Shown one piece after another: positions 8,785 to 16,860 of a stretch of 41,508 nucleotides of DNA (position 1 is the first letter of the stretch; every line of letters begins with the position of its first letter). A program made the position numbers and the translations under genes. The notes beneath the pieces were generated by a model. The model did no database searches, was not told where the DNA came from, and worked only from the letters and a program-made list of their open reading frames with translations. This DNA is from an uncultured Lachnospiraceae bacterium. Its GTDB lineage: Bacteria; Bacillota; Clostridia; Lachnospirales; Lachnospiraceae. The stretch spans positions 1 through 41,508 of the forward strand of contig CAMVNR010000011.1 of the NCBI GenBank assembly GCA_947168905.1, in the 5' to 3' direction.

Positions 8785-9993
8785 TCAGCTTTGTCTGTAT
8801 ACGATTCTCCCGTCATGCACTGTCAGCATGCACCTTCCGTAAAGCTCCATGCCGGTAAAAGGCTGCGCTTTTCCCATGGACAGGAATTCCGAAGGGTCAA
8901 CGGTAAATTTTTCGTCAAGCTTCCAGACCGTAAAGTCCCCGTTCTTTTTCAGGCCGAAGCGCTTCCTTGGCGAGACGGTGAGAAGCTCAACCAGTTTTTC
9001 GAGGGTGATGACGCCTTCTTTTACGAGCTTTGTGTAGAGAAGCGGGAAGGCGGTTTCCAGCCCGACAATTCCAAAAGCACTTTTTTCGAGGCCCTTCGAT
9101 TTCTCCTCTTCACCGTGCGGGGCATGATCCGTGGCAATACAGTCGATTGTGCCGTCCTTCACGCCCTCGATCAGCGCTATCCGGTCTTCTGTCCCCCGAA
9201 GCGGCGGATTCATCTTGAACCAGCCGTCCTCCCGAAGATCATTCTCGTCCATCACCAGATAATGCGGTCCTGTCTCGCAGCTGACATTCAGGCCTTCTTT
9301 TTTGGCTTTCCGTATAATTTCGACGCTCTCCTTCGTGGATATATGACAGGCGTGGAAGGCGCATCCGGTTTCGCGCGACAGCCGCACATTCCGTTCGATC
9401 TCAGCCCATTCGCTCATGGATGAAATCCCGCGGTGCCCGTGCGCTTTTGCGTATGCGCCGTCATGAATATATCCCCCGTGCAGCATGGAATCGACCTCGC
9501 AGTGCGCCGCAATGATTTTATGAAGGCGGGCAGCGCTTTCAAAAGCCGCACGCATCATCTCTTCCGACTGGACGCCCTTCCCGTCATCGGAGAAGCCGGC
9601 GCACAGGTCTTTCAGCGCCTGGAAATCCACGAGCTCCTGCCCTTTCTCGCCGACCGTAATCGATGCGTAAGGGATCACCGTAATGAGCGCGTCCCGGTCG
9701 ATAATCTCCTGCTCCGCACGGAGGTGCTCTATACTGTCGGGAACCGGGTTCAGGTTCGGCATGGCAAGAACCGTCGTATATCCGCCTCTTGCGGCCGCCG
9801 CGGTTCCTGTCCGAATGGTCTCCTTATACGAAAAACCCGGCTCCCTCATGTGCACGTGCACATCAGTAAAGCCGGGAAAAATATAATAATCACTTCCGTC
9901 CTCGGGAAGAAACTCCGAAATGCCGGTGATTTCCGGATGAAAATCCGAAAAGCACTGACCGGACAGGATATGGAGTTTACGCATTTTCTGCAT
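8785..9993 (-). CDS. pyrC: Dihydroorotase
   Basis: The protein (402 aa) cyclises carbamoyl aspartate to dihydroorotate. It is an amidohydrolase-fold class I dihydroorotase. The metal motif DVHVHMREPG lies near residue 44, GFSDDGKG supplies the conserved aspartate region, AAHCEV and HACHIST give further metal histidines, and CIATDHAPH supplies the catalytic aspartate. ATG 9993 has AAAGGAG 7 nt upstream. It is the first gene of the pyr operon and follows a strong promoter with a short leader of about 66 nt. Confidence 0.96.
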   Translation of the reverse strand: MQKMRKLHILSGQCFSDFHPEITGISEFLPEDGSDYYIFPGFTDVHVHMREPGFSYKETIRTGTAAAARGGYTTVLAMPNLNPVPDSIEHLRAEQEIIDRDALITVIPYASITVGEKGQELVDFQALKDLCAGFSDDGKGVQSEEMMRAAFESAARLHKIIAAHCEVDSMLHGGYIHDGAYAKAHGHRGISSMSEWAEIERNVRLSRETGCAFHACHISTKESVEIIRKAKKEGLNVSCETGPHYLVMDENDLREDGWFKMNPPLRGTEDRIALIEGVKDGTIDCIATDHAPHGEEEKSKGLEKSAFGIVGLETAFPLLYTKLVKEGVITLEKLVELLTVSPRKRFGLKKNGDFTVWKLDEKFTVDPSEFLSMGKAQPFTGMELYGRCMLTVHDGRIVYRQS

Positions 9994-10065
9994 TCTTCTC
10001 TCCTTTATTTTAAGGGAATGTGGGCCGGGTCGGTAGGTACATGAAGCCTTAAATCCATCTTCTGC

Positions 10066-10103
10066 ATTCTACACTATTTGACTTCCTGTGTCAATTGTGT
10101 CAA
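10066..10103 (-). promoter_or_regulatory. pyr operon promoter with tandem 9-bp repeats
   Basis: On the minus strand TTGACA (10089-10094), a 17-bp spacer and TAGAAT (10066-10071) form a near-consensus sigma-A promoter for pyrC. The 9-mer TGTCAATTG (plus-strand reading) occurs twice in tandem, giving a second TTGACA at 10098-10103. The repeat could be a regulator site or simply a duplicated -35. Predicted transcription starts near 10059. No PyrR-type terminator/antiterminator is visible in the short leader. Confidence 0.75.
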
Positions 10104-10174
10104 TTGCCCAAACTTCCCCCCGGGATGCCTGAAGATGTTGTCACGGCACGTCAAAGAGCCTGAAAAGAAAGCAC

Positions 10175-10203
10175 TTGTCATCCGGCGGGAAATCAGTTAG
10201 AAT
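10175..10203 (+). promoter_or_regulatory. Promoter of the ABC-F gene
   Basis: TTGTCA (10175-10180), 17 bp, TAGAAT (10198-10203). The predicted start near 10210 is almost at the GGAGG (10211-10215), so the 5' leader would be only about 15 nt. The promoter is back to back with the pyr promoter. Confidence 0.65.
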
Positions 10204-10224
10204 GTCAACCGGAGGCATAAAGCT

Positions 10225-12126
10225 ATGATACTTTCACTCAGTCATATTTCGAAAGCATTCATCGACGACGTGGTCATCAGGGATGCGACTTTTCATATTG
10301 AAGACCGGCAGCGGGCGGCGCTCGTCGGAAACAACGGCGCGGGGAAAACCACGCTGTTCCGGATCATTACCGGCGCGCTCTCCTGCGACAGCGGAGAAGT
10401 CGTCTTCCCCCGCGATAAAAGTATGGGATATCTCTCGCAGCATACGGAGCTGGAGTCCGAGGCCCCCCTTTTTGACGAAGTAATGAGCATTCGGAAGGAC
10501 CTTCTGGACCTGGAGACCGAAATGCGCCGTCTTTCGCAGGAAATCCAGCACGCACAGGGCGAAGTGCTGGATGCTCTTGTGAAAAAGCTCAGCGCGCTTC
10601 AGGACCGCTTTGATCAGGAAAACGGGTATGCGCTCGAAAGCGAAGTGACGGCGGTACTGAAGGGCCTCGGCTTTACCGACGCCGAATTTTCGCTTCCCGT
10701 CAGCGCACTCTCCGGCGGCGAGAAGACCCGGGCCTCCCTGGGGAAGCTTCTCCTGGTGAAGCCGGACCTTCTTCTTTTGGATGAGCCCACGAACCACCTG
10801 GACATCAAGGCGATCTCCTGGCTGGAGGGATACCTTCAGAATTATCCCGGTGCGGTTTTCATCATTTCCCACGACCGGTATTTCCTCGACAAGCTGGTTT
10901 CCAAAGTCATTGATCTTGAGCGCGGAACCTGCTACTCCTACAACGGAAACTACAGCGATTTCACGCAGAAAAAGAAAGCCGTATGGGCTGCGAAGCTTAA
11001 GGAGTATGAAAAGCAGCAGCGCGAAATCCGGCGGCAGGAGGAAATTATCGAGCGTTTCCGTCGCTATAACACAGAGGAATACTATGTCAAGGCCAAGAGC
11101 CGCGAGAAGCTCCTTGCAAAGGTGGAGCGCGTAGAGAAGCCGGTCGAGGAAGACAACGAGATGCGTCTGAAGCTCGTTCCGAACGTGCTTTCCGGAAATG
11201 ATGTGCTCAGTGTCCGGGGATTAAAGAAAGCCTACGGCGCGCGGGTGCTCTTTGAAAACGCGGATATTGAAATCCGGCGCGGAGAAAGAGTCGCCGTTAT
11301 CGGAGACAACGGCACCGGGAAATCCACGCTTCTTAAGATGATCATGGGACAGGAGCCGATTGACGAAGGGGAAATCGAAACCGGAAGCAAGGTCTATATC
11401 GGCTACTTTGATCAGGAGCATCAGACCCTCTCCCCCGATAAGACGCTGTTCGGCGAAATATCCGATGAATACCCGCTGATGAACAATACCGCGATCCGCA
11501 ACATGCTTGCGGCCTTCCTGTTCACGGGCGACGACGTTTATAAACTCGTAAGAGACCTCTCCGGCGGCGAACAGGGACGCCTGTCTCTTGCGAAAATCAT
11601 GCTCTCCGACGTCAATTTCCTGATTCTCGACGAACCGACGAACCATCTGGACATGACCAGCAAGGAAATCCTCGAGAACGCGCTTGTCTCCTATGAAGGA
11701 ACCCTGCTGTACGTTTCGCATGACCGCTACTTTATCAATGCCACAGCAACGAGGATCCTCGAGCTTTATCACGGGATTTTCCTGAGCTATCAGGGAAACT
11801 ACGACTACTATCTCGAAAAGCGCGACGAAATGCATGCGCTCGCGGACAGAAACCGGGAAGACGAAAAGCGTGACGAAAAGGACGGACGGCAGCTGTTCCT
11901 GCAGAAAAAGGCAGAGGAAGCAAAACGCCGGAAGGCGGAAAACGAGCTTCGCCGCCTCGAGGATGAAATCTCGGATATCGAAGAAAGCATCCGGGCGATT
12001 GACCGGGCGATTTCAGATCCGGAAAATGCCACAAACAGTGAAAAACTGACAGAATTATCCAAAGACAGGGATAGCTTGTCTCGATTATTAGATCAAAAAT
12101 ACCAGCTATGGGAAGAACTCGTTTGA
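10225..12126 (+). CDS. ABC-F family ATPase (YdiF-like)
   Basis: The 633-aa protein has two ABC ATPase domains and no membrane segments. Domain 1 has GNNGAGKTT (about residue 36), signature LSGGEKTR and Walker B LLLLDEPTNHLD. Domain 2 has GDNGTGKST, LSGGEQGR and LILDEPTNHLD. Between them lies a long charged helical linker (about 240-310), the ribosomal P-site tRNA-contacting element of ABC-F factors, and a C-terminal charged coiled coil runs from about 540 to 633. ABC-F proteins are translation factors that rescue stalled ribosomes. The arrangement fits the housekeeping YdiF/Uup type better than an antibiotic-resistance type, but the subclass is inferred. GGAGG lies 9 nt before the ATG. Confidence 0.93.
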   Translation: MILSLSHISKAFIDDVVIRDATFHIEDRQRAALVGNNGAGKTTLFRIITGALSCDSGEVVFPRDKSMGYLSQHTELESEAPLFDEVMSIRKDLLDLETEMRRLSQEIQHAQGEVLDALVKKLSALQDRFDQENGYALESEVTAVLKGLGFTDAEFSLPVSALSGGEKTRASLGKLLLVKPDLLLLDEPTNHLDIKAISWLEGYLQNYPGAVFIISHDRYFLDKLVSKVIDLERGTCYSYNGNYSDFTQKKKAVWAAKLKEYEKQQREIRRQEEIIERFRRYNTEEYYVKAKSREKLLAKVERVEKPVEEDNEMRLKLVPNVLSGNDVLSVRGLKKAYGARVLFENADIEIRRGERVAVIGDNGTGKSTLLKMIMGQEPIDEGEIETGSKVYIGYFDQEHQTLSPDKTLFGEISDEYPLMNNTAIRNMLAAFLFTGDDVYKLVRDLSGGEQGRLSLAKIMLSDVNFLILDEPTNHLDMTSKEILENALVSYEGTLLYVSHDRYFINATATRILELYHGIFLSYQGNYDYYLEKRDEMHALADRNREDEKRDEKDGRQLFLQKKAEEAKRRKAENELRRLEDEISDIEESIRAIDRAISDPENATNSEKLTELSKDRDSLSRLLDQKYQLWEELV

Positions 12127-12157
12127 TACATTTGTGCAAGAGTGACAATAAAATTTG

Positions 12158-12186
12158 TTAATAATTGGGGTATTGCTCAATATTAA
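12158..12186. repeat. AT-rich imperfect inverted repeat upstream of mgsA
   Basis: TTAATAATTG and CAATATTAA flank a 10-nt loop; the arms match except for one extra base. It sits in the 156-bp, unusually AT-rich gap between the ABC-F gene and mgsA. No T-run follows, so it is not a clear terminator; it could be an operator. Confidence 0.3.
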
Positions 12187-12282
12187 AGTTTGTGATAAAA
12201 TTGTCAAAACGTTATATGGGGATCATGTATTATTAGTTTCATGCATGATGAATCACACAGTAAAGGAGACACTTATACGTCG

Positions 12283-12687
12283 ATGCTTACTATCGGATTA
12301 CATGCAGATAATGAAAAAAAGATACTCCTTGAGAATTTTTGCATCGCCTACAAGCATATTCTTGAAAATTACCGCCTGATCGCGACACAGGCGACGGCCC
12401 AGCATATCCGTCTGGCCGCCGGCCTGAATGTCGTGGAGCTTCTTGCGGGCGGATTAGGAGGCGACAGACAACTGGAAACCGCCATTATGAATGATGAGAT
12501 TGATCTCCTCTTTACTTTTGAGCGCGTTTCTCTGGAAAATTTTCATGATCCGGCGGATCACAATTCGCTGATCAGGCTCTGCGACTTCTATTCCATCCCG
12601 GTTGCAACCAATATTCCGACCGCGGAATGCCTGATTATGGCGCTGTACCGGGGCAACCTCGACTGGCGCGAAGAAATGAGACACTAA
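12283..12687 (+). CDS. mgsA: Methylglyoxal synthase
   Basis: The 134-aa protein converts dihydroxyacetone phosphate to methylglyoxal and phosphate, an overflow bypass of lower glycolysis. The family pattern is clear: IGLHADNEKK at the N terminus, AGLNVVELLAGGLGGDRQ with the catalytic-aspartate loop, FHDPADHNSLIRL with the substrate histidine, and IPVATNIPTAECLI. I start it at ATG 12283; AAAGGAG lies 14 nt upstream, which is long, while an upstream ATG at 12241 has no site at all. The gene may be co-transcribed with the ABC-F gene or use one of two weak promoter-like pairs in the gap (-10 candidates near 12213 and 12228). In many clostridia mgsA lies after rodA; here it does not. Confidence 0.9.
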   Translation: MLTIGLHADNEKKILLENFCIAYKHILENYRLIATQATAQHIRLAAGLNVVELLAGGLGGDRQLETAIMNDEIDLLFTFERVSLENFHDPADHNSLIRLCDFYSIPVATNIPTAECLIMALYRGNLDWREEMRH

Positions 12688-12694
12688 TATCCAT

Positions 12695-12708
12695 TATTCA
12701 TATGAATA
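12695..12708. repeat. Perfect 14-bp palindrome after mgsA
   Basis: TATTCATATGAATA reads the same on both strands. It lies 8 bp after the mgsA stop and just before the terminator. Its role is unknown. Confidence 0.4.
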
Positions 12709-12716
12709 CTCCTTTC

Positions 12717-12766
12717 AAAAAAAGAGAGACGGCAGGCCTTAAAAACCTGTCGCCTTCTCTTTTTTT
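12717..12766. terminator. Bidirectional terminator between mgsA and prfA
   Basis: A run of A, an imperfect GC-rich stem (AGAGAGACGGCAGG with CCTGTCGCCTTCTCT) and a run of seven T form a terminator readable from both strands. It ends mgsA on the plus strand and, overlapping the prfA stop codon, the rpmE-prfA group on the minus strand. Confidence 0.85.
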
Positions 12767-13838
12767 ATGAAAGGTCTGACTCTGAAAGCTTCATTGCCTG
12801 GTCCTCTGCTGTCAGACTGTCGATCAGCTCCGTGAGATCTCCGTCCATGATGCTGTCGATCCGGTAGAGACTTAAATTGATACGATGGTCCGTGACTCTT
12901 CCCTGCGGGAAATTATAGGTGCGGATCTTTTCCGAGCGGTCCCCCGTGCCGATCTGGGACCGTCTTTCAGAGGCCTCCGCCTGCTGCTTCTTCTGAAGCT
13001 CCAGGTCATACAGACGCGCCCTCAGCACTTTCAGCGCCTTGTCCTTATTCTTCAGCTGCGACTTTTCATCCTGGCAGGAAATCACGATTCCCGTCGGAAG
13101 ATGCGTTAGGCGTACGGCGGAATCCGTGGTATTGACACACTGACCGCCGTTTCCAGAGGCGCGGAAAACATCGAACTTCACATCGTTCATATCGATTTTG
13201 ACATCCACATCCTCGGCTTCCGGCATAATCGCGACCGTACAGGTGGAGGTATGGATCCTTCCTCCGGATTCGGTTTTCGGAATCCGCTGCACCCGGTGAA
13301 CGCCAGATTCATATTTCAGCCTGGAATACGCGCCTTTTCCGCTGATCATCCCGACCACCTTGGAGAAGCCTCCGATTCCGGACTCGTTTACATCCATGGT
13401 CTCGACCTTCCAGCGGTTTTTTTCGGCGTAATGCGTATACATCCGGTATACATCGGCGGCAAAGAGCGCCGCTTCCTCTCCGCCCGCTCCGGCGCGGACC
13501 TCGATGAAGATGTTTTTGTCATCATTCGGGTCCTTCGGAAGCAGCAGAAGCTTCAGCCTGGAGGAAAGCTCCTCCGCCGCTTTTTCCGCCTCCTGGATCT
13601 CTTCCTTCAGGAGAGAACGCATTTCCTCGTCCTTCTCTTCTTCAAGCATGCTCCGATCTTCCTGCAGGCGTTCCTTTTCCTGTTTGTATTTTTTATAAGC
13701 ATCCACGATCGGCTGCAGCTCCGCCTGCTCCTTCATCAGCATCCGGTACCGCTTCTGATCGGACGCGGTTTCGGACGACATGAGCTCTGCCGAAATCTCT
13801 TCAAAATGCTTCAGTATGTCTTCCAATCTGTCAAACAT
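12765..13838 (-). CDS. prfA: Peptide chain release factor 1
   Basis: RF1 (357 aa) releases finished proteins at UAA and UAG codons. It has the peptidyl-hydrolase motif GNGGQ (in [11 protein letters not shown]), and the codon-reading segment is of RF1 type ([14 protein letters not shown], a PxT motif rather than the SPF of RF2). The N-terminal coiled coil is intact. GAGGAAAG precedes ATG 13838. It is 31 bp downstream of prmC, whose product methylates the glutamine of GGQ, a standard pairing. Confidence 0.97.
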   Translation of the reverse strand: MFDRLEDILKHFEEISAELMSSETASDQKRYRMLMKEQAELQPIVDAYKKYKQEKERLQEDRSMLEEEKDEEMRSLLKEEIQEAEKAAEELSSRLKLLLLPKDPNDDKNIFIEVRAGAGGEEAALFAADVYRMYTHYAEKNRWKVETMDVNESGIGGFSKVVGMISGKGAYSRLKYESGVHRVQRIPKTESGGRIHTSTCTVAIMPEAEDVDVKIDMNDVKFDVFRASGNGGQCVNTTDSAVRLTHLPTGIVISCQDEKSQLKNKDKALKVLRARLYDLELQKKQQAEASERRSQIGTGDRSEKIRTYNFPQGRVTDHRINLSLYRIDSIMDGDLTELIDSLTAEDQAMKLSESDLS

Positions 13839-13869
13839 CTGTCTTTCCTCATGGCTTATTCAAAAGCTT

Positions 13870-14730
13870 TCAGGCTTTCTTTCCTGTAATCACCCGTTCC
13901 ATCCCTGCAAGGTCGCGAAATACCCGTATTTCGGTGAAGCCGTGCTGAATAAGGAGCTTTTCCACGTCCGATGCCTGGGAGGCGCCGATCTCGAAAAACA
14001 GCTTTCCCCCGGCGCACAGATGCTCCGGCGCTTCTTCCGTGATTCTCCGGTAGAAATACAGTCCGTTCTCCGGCGCAAAAAGAGCGATTTCCGGGTCGAA
14101 AAGGCGTACCTCCGGCTGCAGGTCTTCCCGCTCCGATTCCGCGATATATGGCGGGTTCGATACAATGATGTCAAATTCTTTCTGATTCTCCGGGAGCGCG
14201 TCAAAAAGGTCGCCCCGGCAGAATTCCACCTTGGCATTCAGGCGCTGTGCATTTCTCTTTGCAATGCGAAGCGCCTCGGGATCGATATCCGATGCCATGA
14301 CAAGGCCGAAGCCTCCGAGCTTCTTCAGTACGGCGGCGATACAGCCGGAGCCGGTGCAAAGGTCCAAAAGCCTCATCGCCCCGGGGTCTTTTCCTTCTGT
14401 CAAATGATCGTCCCGAAGGACTGCGTCAACCAGTGTCTCCGTATCGTAGCGGGGAATCAGCACATGGCTGTTCACTTCGAATTCAAAGCCGTAAAAATCG
14501 GCCTTTCCCGTAATATGCTGCAGCGGGACCCTCTGCATTCTCCGCCGGATCAGCGAAAAGTACGCGTCTTCGTCGGTTTTTTCGAGTGTCTCAAAAATCC
14601 GCGAAATGTACCCGGAAAGCGAGATGCCAAGAAGATACAGCATCAGCTGTCTCGCATCGTTTCCGGGGTCCGGAACCGCGGCTTCTTCAAGCATTCCTGT
14701 TCCGCAAAGAACCGCTTCCTGAACCGTCAC
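13870..14730 (-). CDS. prmC: Release factor glutamine methyltransferase
   Basis: PrmC (286 aa) uses S-adenosylmethionine to methylate the GGQ glutamine of release factors, including the RF1 encoded next to it. The N-terminal helical domain is followed by the SAM motif LLDLCTGSGCIAAVL (near 160), the acidic residue at ASDIDPEAL, and the catalytic NPPY motif in IVSNPPYIAES. It uses a GTG start at 14730 with AAGGAGAG 8 nt upstream and begins three bases after the yqhQ stop, so it is translationally coupled. Confidence 0.95.
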   Translation of the reverse strand: MTVQEAVLCGTGMLEEAAVPDPGNDARQLMLYLLGISLSGYISRIFETLEKTDEDAYFSLIRRRMQRVPLQHITGKADFYGFEFEVNSHVLIPRYDTETLVDAVLRDDHLTEGKDPGAMRLLDLCTGSGCIAAVLKKLGGFGLVMASDIDPEALRIAKRNAQRLNAKVEFCRGDLFDALPENQKEFDIIVSNPPYIAESEREDLQPEVRLFDPEIALFAPENGLYFYRRITEEAPEHLCAGGKLFFEIGASQASDVEKLLIQHGFTEIRVFRDLAGMERVITGKKA

Positions 14731-14733
14731 TTC

Positions 14734-15678
14734 TTACTCTCCTTCGGAATTTTCTGGCTGAACAGCGCCGAAATTTTCCTTCAGGAAAGCGCGCCAGTCG
14801 AAAACGGCCTCCACCGCCTGTATTGCCACTTCCGCCATATCTTCGGTGGGTTCTCTGGTCGTGAGCGCCTGCATCCACATCCCCGGGCGCGACAGGATCC
14901 AGGTCAGTTTGTTGTCAAAACGCCCGTTCAGCCTGAGAAGCTCATAGGAAAGCCCCGCCACGACCGGGATCAGCAGAATCCGTGAAAGCATCCTCAAGGG
15001 GAGGTTTTCAACTCTGACAAAAATAAACAGAATGATGGAAATCAGCATGACAAAGAGCATGAAGGAGGTTCCGCACCTGCGGTGCTCCTTGGAGCTTTTC
15101 ATCACATTCTCAACCGTCAAAGGAAGCCCGGATTCGATGCAGTTGATGCACTTATGCTCTGATCCGTGGTACATATAGACCCTGCGGATATCCTTCATCA
15201 AAGAAATCACAGACACATAAGCGATGAAAATCACCAGCCGGATCAGGCCTTCGCATACGGCAATCAGGGTCATTGAGCTGATAAAGCGCTTCAAAAGCGA
15301 GGAAAGGAAGGTCGGAAGCACGACAAAGACGCCAACAGCCAGAAGAACGGCAATAATCACCGTGACGGCCGTTTCCGTCTTCGAGAGTCCCTGGGAATCC
15401 TTTTTGTCGGACGGTTCCCCCTTTCCCGGTTCCTCTTCGGCAAATGATGCAGAATAGCTTAAGGTACTCATCCCCAGCACGAGAGAGTCGACAAAGGCGA
15501 AAATACCGCGGATAAAGGGCCATTTTGCCCATCTATGCCGATCCGAAAAAGCGGTATGACGGTCCTTTTTTACTTCAATCCCGCCGTCGGGTTTCCGGAC
15601 AGCCACTGCATAGTCCTGTCCGTTTTTCATCATAATTCCTTCAAGTACGGCCTGTCCGCCGATTCCCGAAAATTTCAT
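14734..15678 (-). CDS. DUF1385 family membrane protein (YqhQ-like)
   Basis: The 314-aa protein belongs to the DUF1385/YqhQ family. It begins with the typical IGGQAVLEGIMMKNG, has several hydrophobic segments (about residues 105-165 and 205-245), and carries the conserved YHGSEHKCINC and RRCGTSF blocks, whose H, E and C residues suggest a metal site. Its function is not established. Its place between rpmE and prmC-prfA is conserved in Firmicutes. GGAGAAT lies about 10 nt before the ATG. Confidence 0.9.
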   Translation of the reverse strand: MKFSGIGGQAVLEGIMMKNGQDYAVAVRKPDGGIEVKKDRHTAFSDRHRWAKWPFIRGIFAFVDSLVLGMSTLSYSASFAEEEPGKGEPSDKKDSQGLSKTETAVTVIIAVLLAVGVFVVLPTFLSSLLKRFISSMTLIAVCEGLIRLVIFIAYVSVISLMKDIRRVYMYHGSEHKCINCIESGLPLTVENVMKSSKEHRRCGTSFMLFVMLISIILFIFVRVENLPLRMLSRILLIPVVAGLSYELLRLNGRFDNKLTWILSRPGMWMQALTTREPTEDMAEVAIQAVEAVFDWRAFLKENFGAVQPENSEGE

Positions 15679-15807
15679 ATCGTGTTATTCTCCGATCCGG
15701 CCTGCAGCTCCTAAAGGCAGGCAATTTGCGCATTTTTTTTGACGCAGTCACCGGAAAATGCATAGAGCCGCATTCCGGGACTGTGCGCATTCGTCAAATC
15801 TTTGTAC

Positions 15808-15828
15808 GAAAATCGTATGCCGATTTTC
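15808..15828. repeat. Perfect 8-bp inverted repeat (GAAAATCG/CGATTTTC)
   Basis: Two perfect 8-bp arms are separated by 5 nt in the intergenic region between rpmE and yqhQ, 19 bp from the rpmE terminator. No T-run follows on either strand, so an operator or RNA structure is more likely than a second terminator. Confidence 0.5.
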
Positions 15829-15841
15829 CTCATTGTGAACC

Positions 15842-15886
15842 AAAAAACAGCCACGAAGGCATCCGCGATACCTCCGTGGCTGTTTT
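15842..15886 (-). terminator. Terminator of rpmE
   Basis: On the minus strand CAGCCACG...CGTGGCTG (8 perfect bp plus an inner AGG/CCT) is followed by six T. It lies about 10 bp after the rpmE stop and partly insulates yqhQ-prmC-prfA from rpmE. Confidence 0.88.
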
Positions 15887-15895
15887 AAGAAAATC

Positions 15896-16102
15896 CTAAT
15901 TATTGCCGACGCCGTATTTCTTATTGAAGCGTTCGATACGTCCGCGGGCAGAAACCGCTCTCTGCTGTCCGGTATAGAACGGATGGCACTTTGAACAGGT
16001 TTCAACATGGATTTCCGGCTTTGTGGAGCCGGTCACAAAAGTATTGCCGCAGTTGCAGGTTACCTTGCACTCGTAATACTTGGGATGGATTCCTTCTTTC
16101 AT
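15896..16102 (-). CDS. rpmE: Ribosomal protein L31 (zinc-binding type)
   Basis: The 68-aa large-subunit protein begins [11 protein letters not shown]. It is the C+ form that binds zinc: the cysteines in CKVTCNCG and CSKCHPF are all present. I chose ATG 16102 because AGAGGTGA lies at good distance; the in-frame GTG at 16111 is too close to that site. It has its own strong promoter and its own terminator. Confidence 0.97.
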   Translation of the reverse strand: MKEGIHPKYYECKVTCNCGNTFVTGSTKPEIHVETCSKCHPFYTGQQRAVSARGRIERFNKKYGVGNN

Positions 16103-16162
16103 AATAATCACCTCTTCTTTTTCACGCTGGTTTCCGAACAGCGCTTTATTAGCAACTTAGGT

Positions 16163-16191
16163 ATAATAACACAGAACACGGACAATTGCAA
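16163..16191 (-). promoter_or_regulatory. rpmE promoter
   Basis: On the minus strand TTGCAA (16186-16191), 17 bp and TATTAT (16163-16168) give a good sigma-A promoter. The leader is about 55 nt; no strong hairpin is seen in it. Confidence 0.7.
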
Positions 16192-16224
16192 GCACTTTTT
16201 GAGGCTTCTGCCGTTCCCGCCGTC

Positions 16225-16737
16225 TTACATCAGACGGTTCATGACATCTGCATAGACCGACTGTGCATTTTCCTTCCAGTGCCCGGCAATTACGCGCGCC
16301 AGATCGTCCGTCGGAACCGTCAGGTTGATTTCAAACACAACCGAATTCCCTTCCCGGACTTCGCAGTGCACCAGCCAGTCGAAGTTGTCGGTCTTCCGGT
16401 AGTCCGCGACCACGCCGGTCTCGTTTCTGAGCTGGAATTTATTCTCGGAAATGAAACTGTCCATATCCTCCCGGACGCCTTCCGGAATGTCTCTCTTGAA
16501 ATAGTACAGTGCCTCTTCGCCTTCCCTGGTCAGCTCATAGCGCTGGACGGAACGCACCTCGTCCTCCTTGATCAGGTTCGCTTCAAGAAGCTCCGAAACC
16601 GTATTGGAAAAAGTGAAGAAATTCGTATATCCCTTCTGCTCGAAAAAAGTCCAGAGCTGCGGATTTGACAGCGGAAAATTCACTTTCTTAAGCATATAGA
16701 GAATCATCAGTTTGTAAAGGGTCGATGGTTCTGTCAT
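16225..16737 (-). CDS. DUF4364 family protein, winged-helix-like
   Basis: The 170-aa protein matches the clostridial DUF4364 family. The N-terminal TLYKLMILYMLKKVNFPLSN and the following helices (to about residue 85, ending LTREGEEALYYF) resemble a PadR/MarR-like winged-helix DNA-binding domain. The C-terminal half is a beta-rich domain of unknown ligand. A regulatory role is inferred. It is divergent from the CYTH gene. AAAAGGAGAG lies 11 nt before the ATG. A palindrome lies between the two divergent genes and may be its operator. Confidence 0.82.
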   Translation of the reverse strand: MTEPSTLYKLMILYMLKKVNFPLSNPQLWTFFEQKGYTNFFTFSNTVSELLEANLIKEDEVRSVQRYELTREGEEALYYFKRDIPEGVREDMDSFISENKFQLRNETGVVADYRKTDNFDWLVHCEVREGNSVVFEINLTVPTDDLARVIAGHWKENAQSVYADVMNRLM

Positions 16738-16817
16738 GGCTTTCTTGTCTCTCCTTTTCTCTATATTCCTTTTTTCTTATGTCCTTTTCCCCGAAGTCTG
16801 TACCTTAAAAAGGCGCT

Positions 16818-16829
16818 CTTTTCGAAAAG
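16818..16829. promoter_or_regulatory. Palindrome beside the CYTH -35 box
   Basis: CTTTTCGAAAAG is a perfect 12-bp palindrome located two bases upstream of the TTGACA at 16832. The position suits an operator for the divergent DUF4364 or CYTH genes. Confidence 0.4.
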
Positions 16830-16831
16830 CT

Positions 16832-16860
16832 TTGACATCGGCCGGTAAATCCATTACAAT
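16832..16860 (+). promoter_or_regulatory. Promoter of the CYTH gene
   Basis: TTGACA (16832-16837), exactly 17 bp, then TACAAT (16855-16860). Transcription should start near 16867, leaving an 80-nt leader that contains AAAAGAAA (16874-16881) and its complement TTTCTTTT (16894-16901). Confidence 0.8.

Noticed and set aside
9994-10059. PyrR-type attenuator before pyrC
   Set aside because: The leader is only about 66 nt and has no terminator/antiterminator pair or PyrR-binding loop.
12190-12207. Rex operator upstream of mgsA (TTGTGA-6-TGTCAA)
   Set aside because: The second half-site matches only four of six positions of TCACAA; too weak to call.
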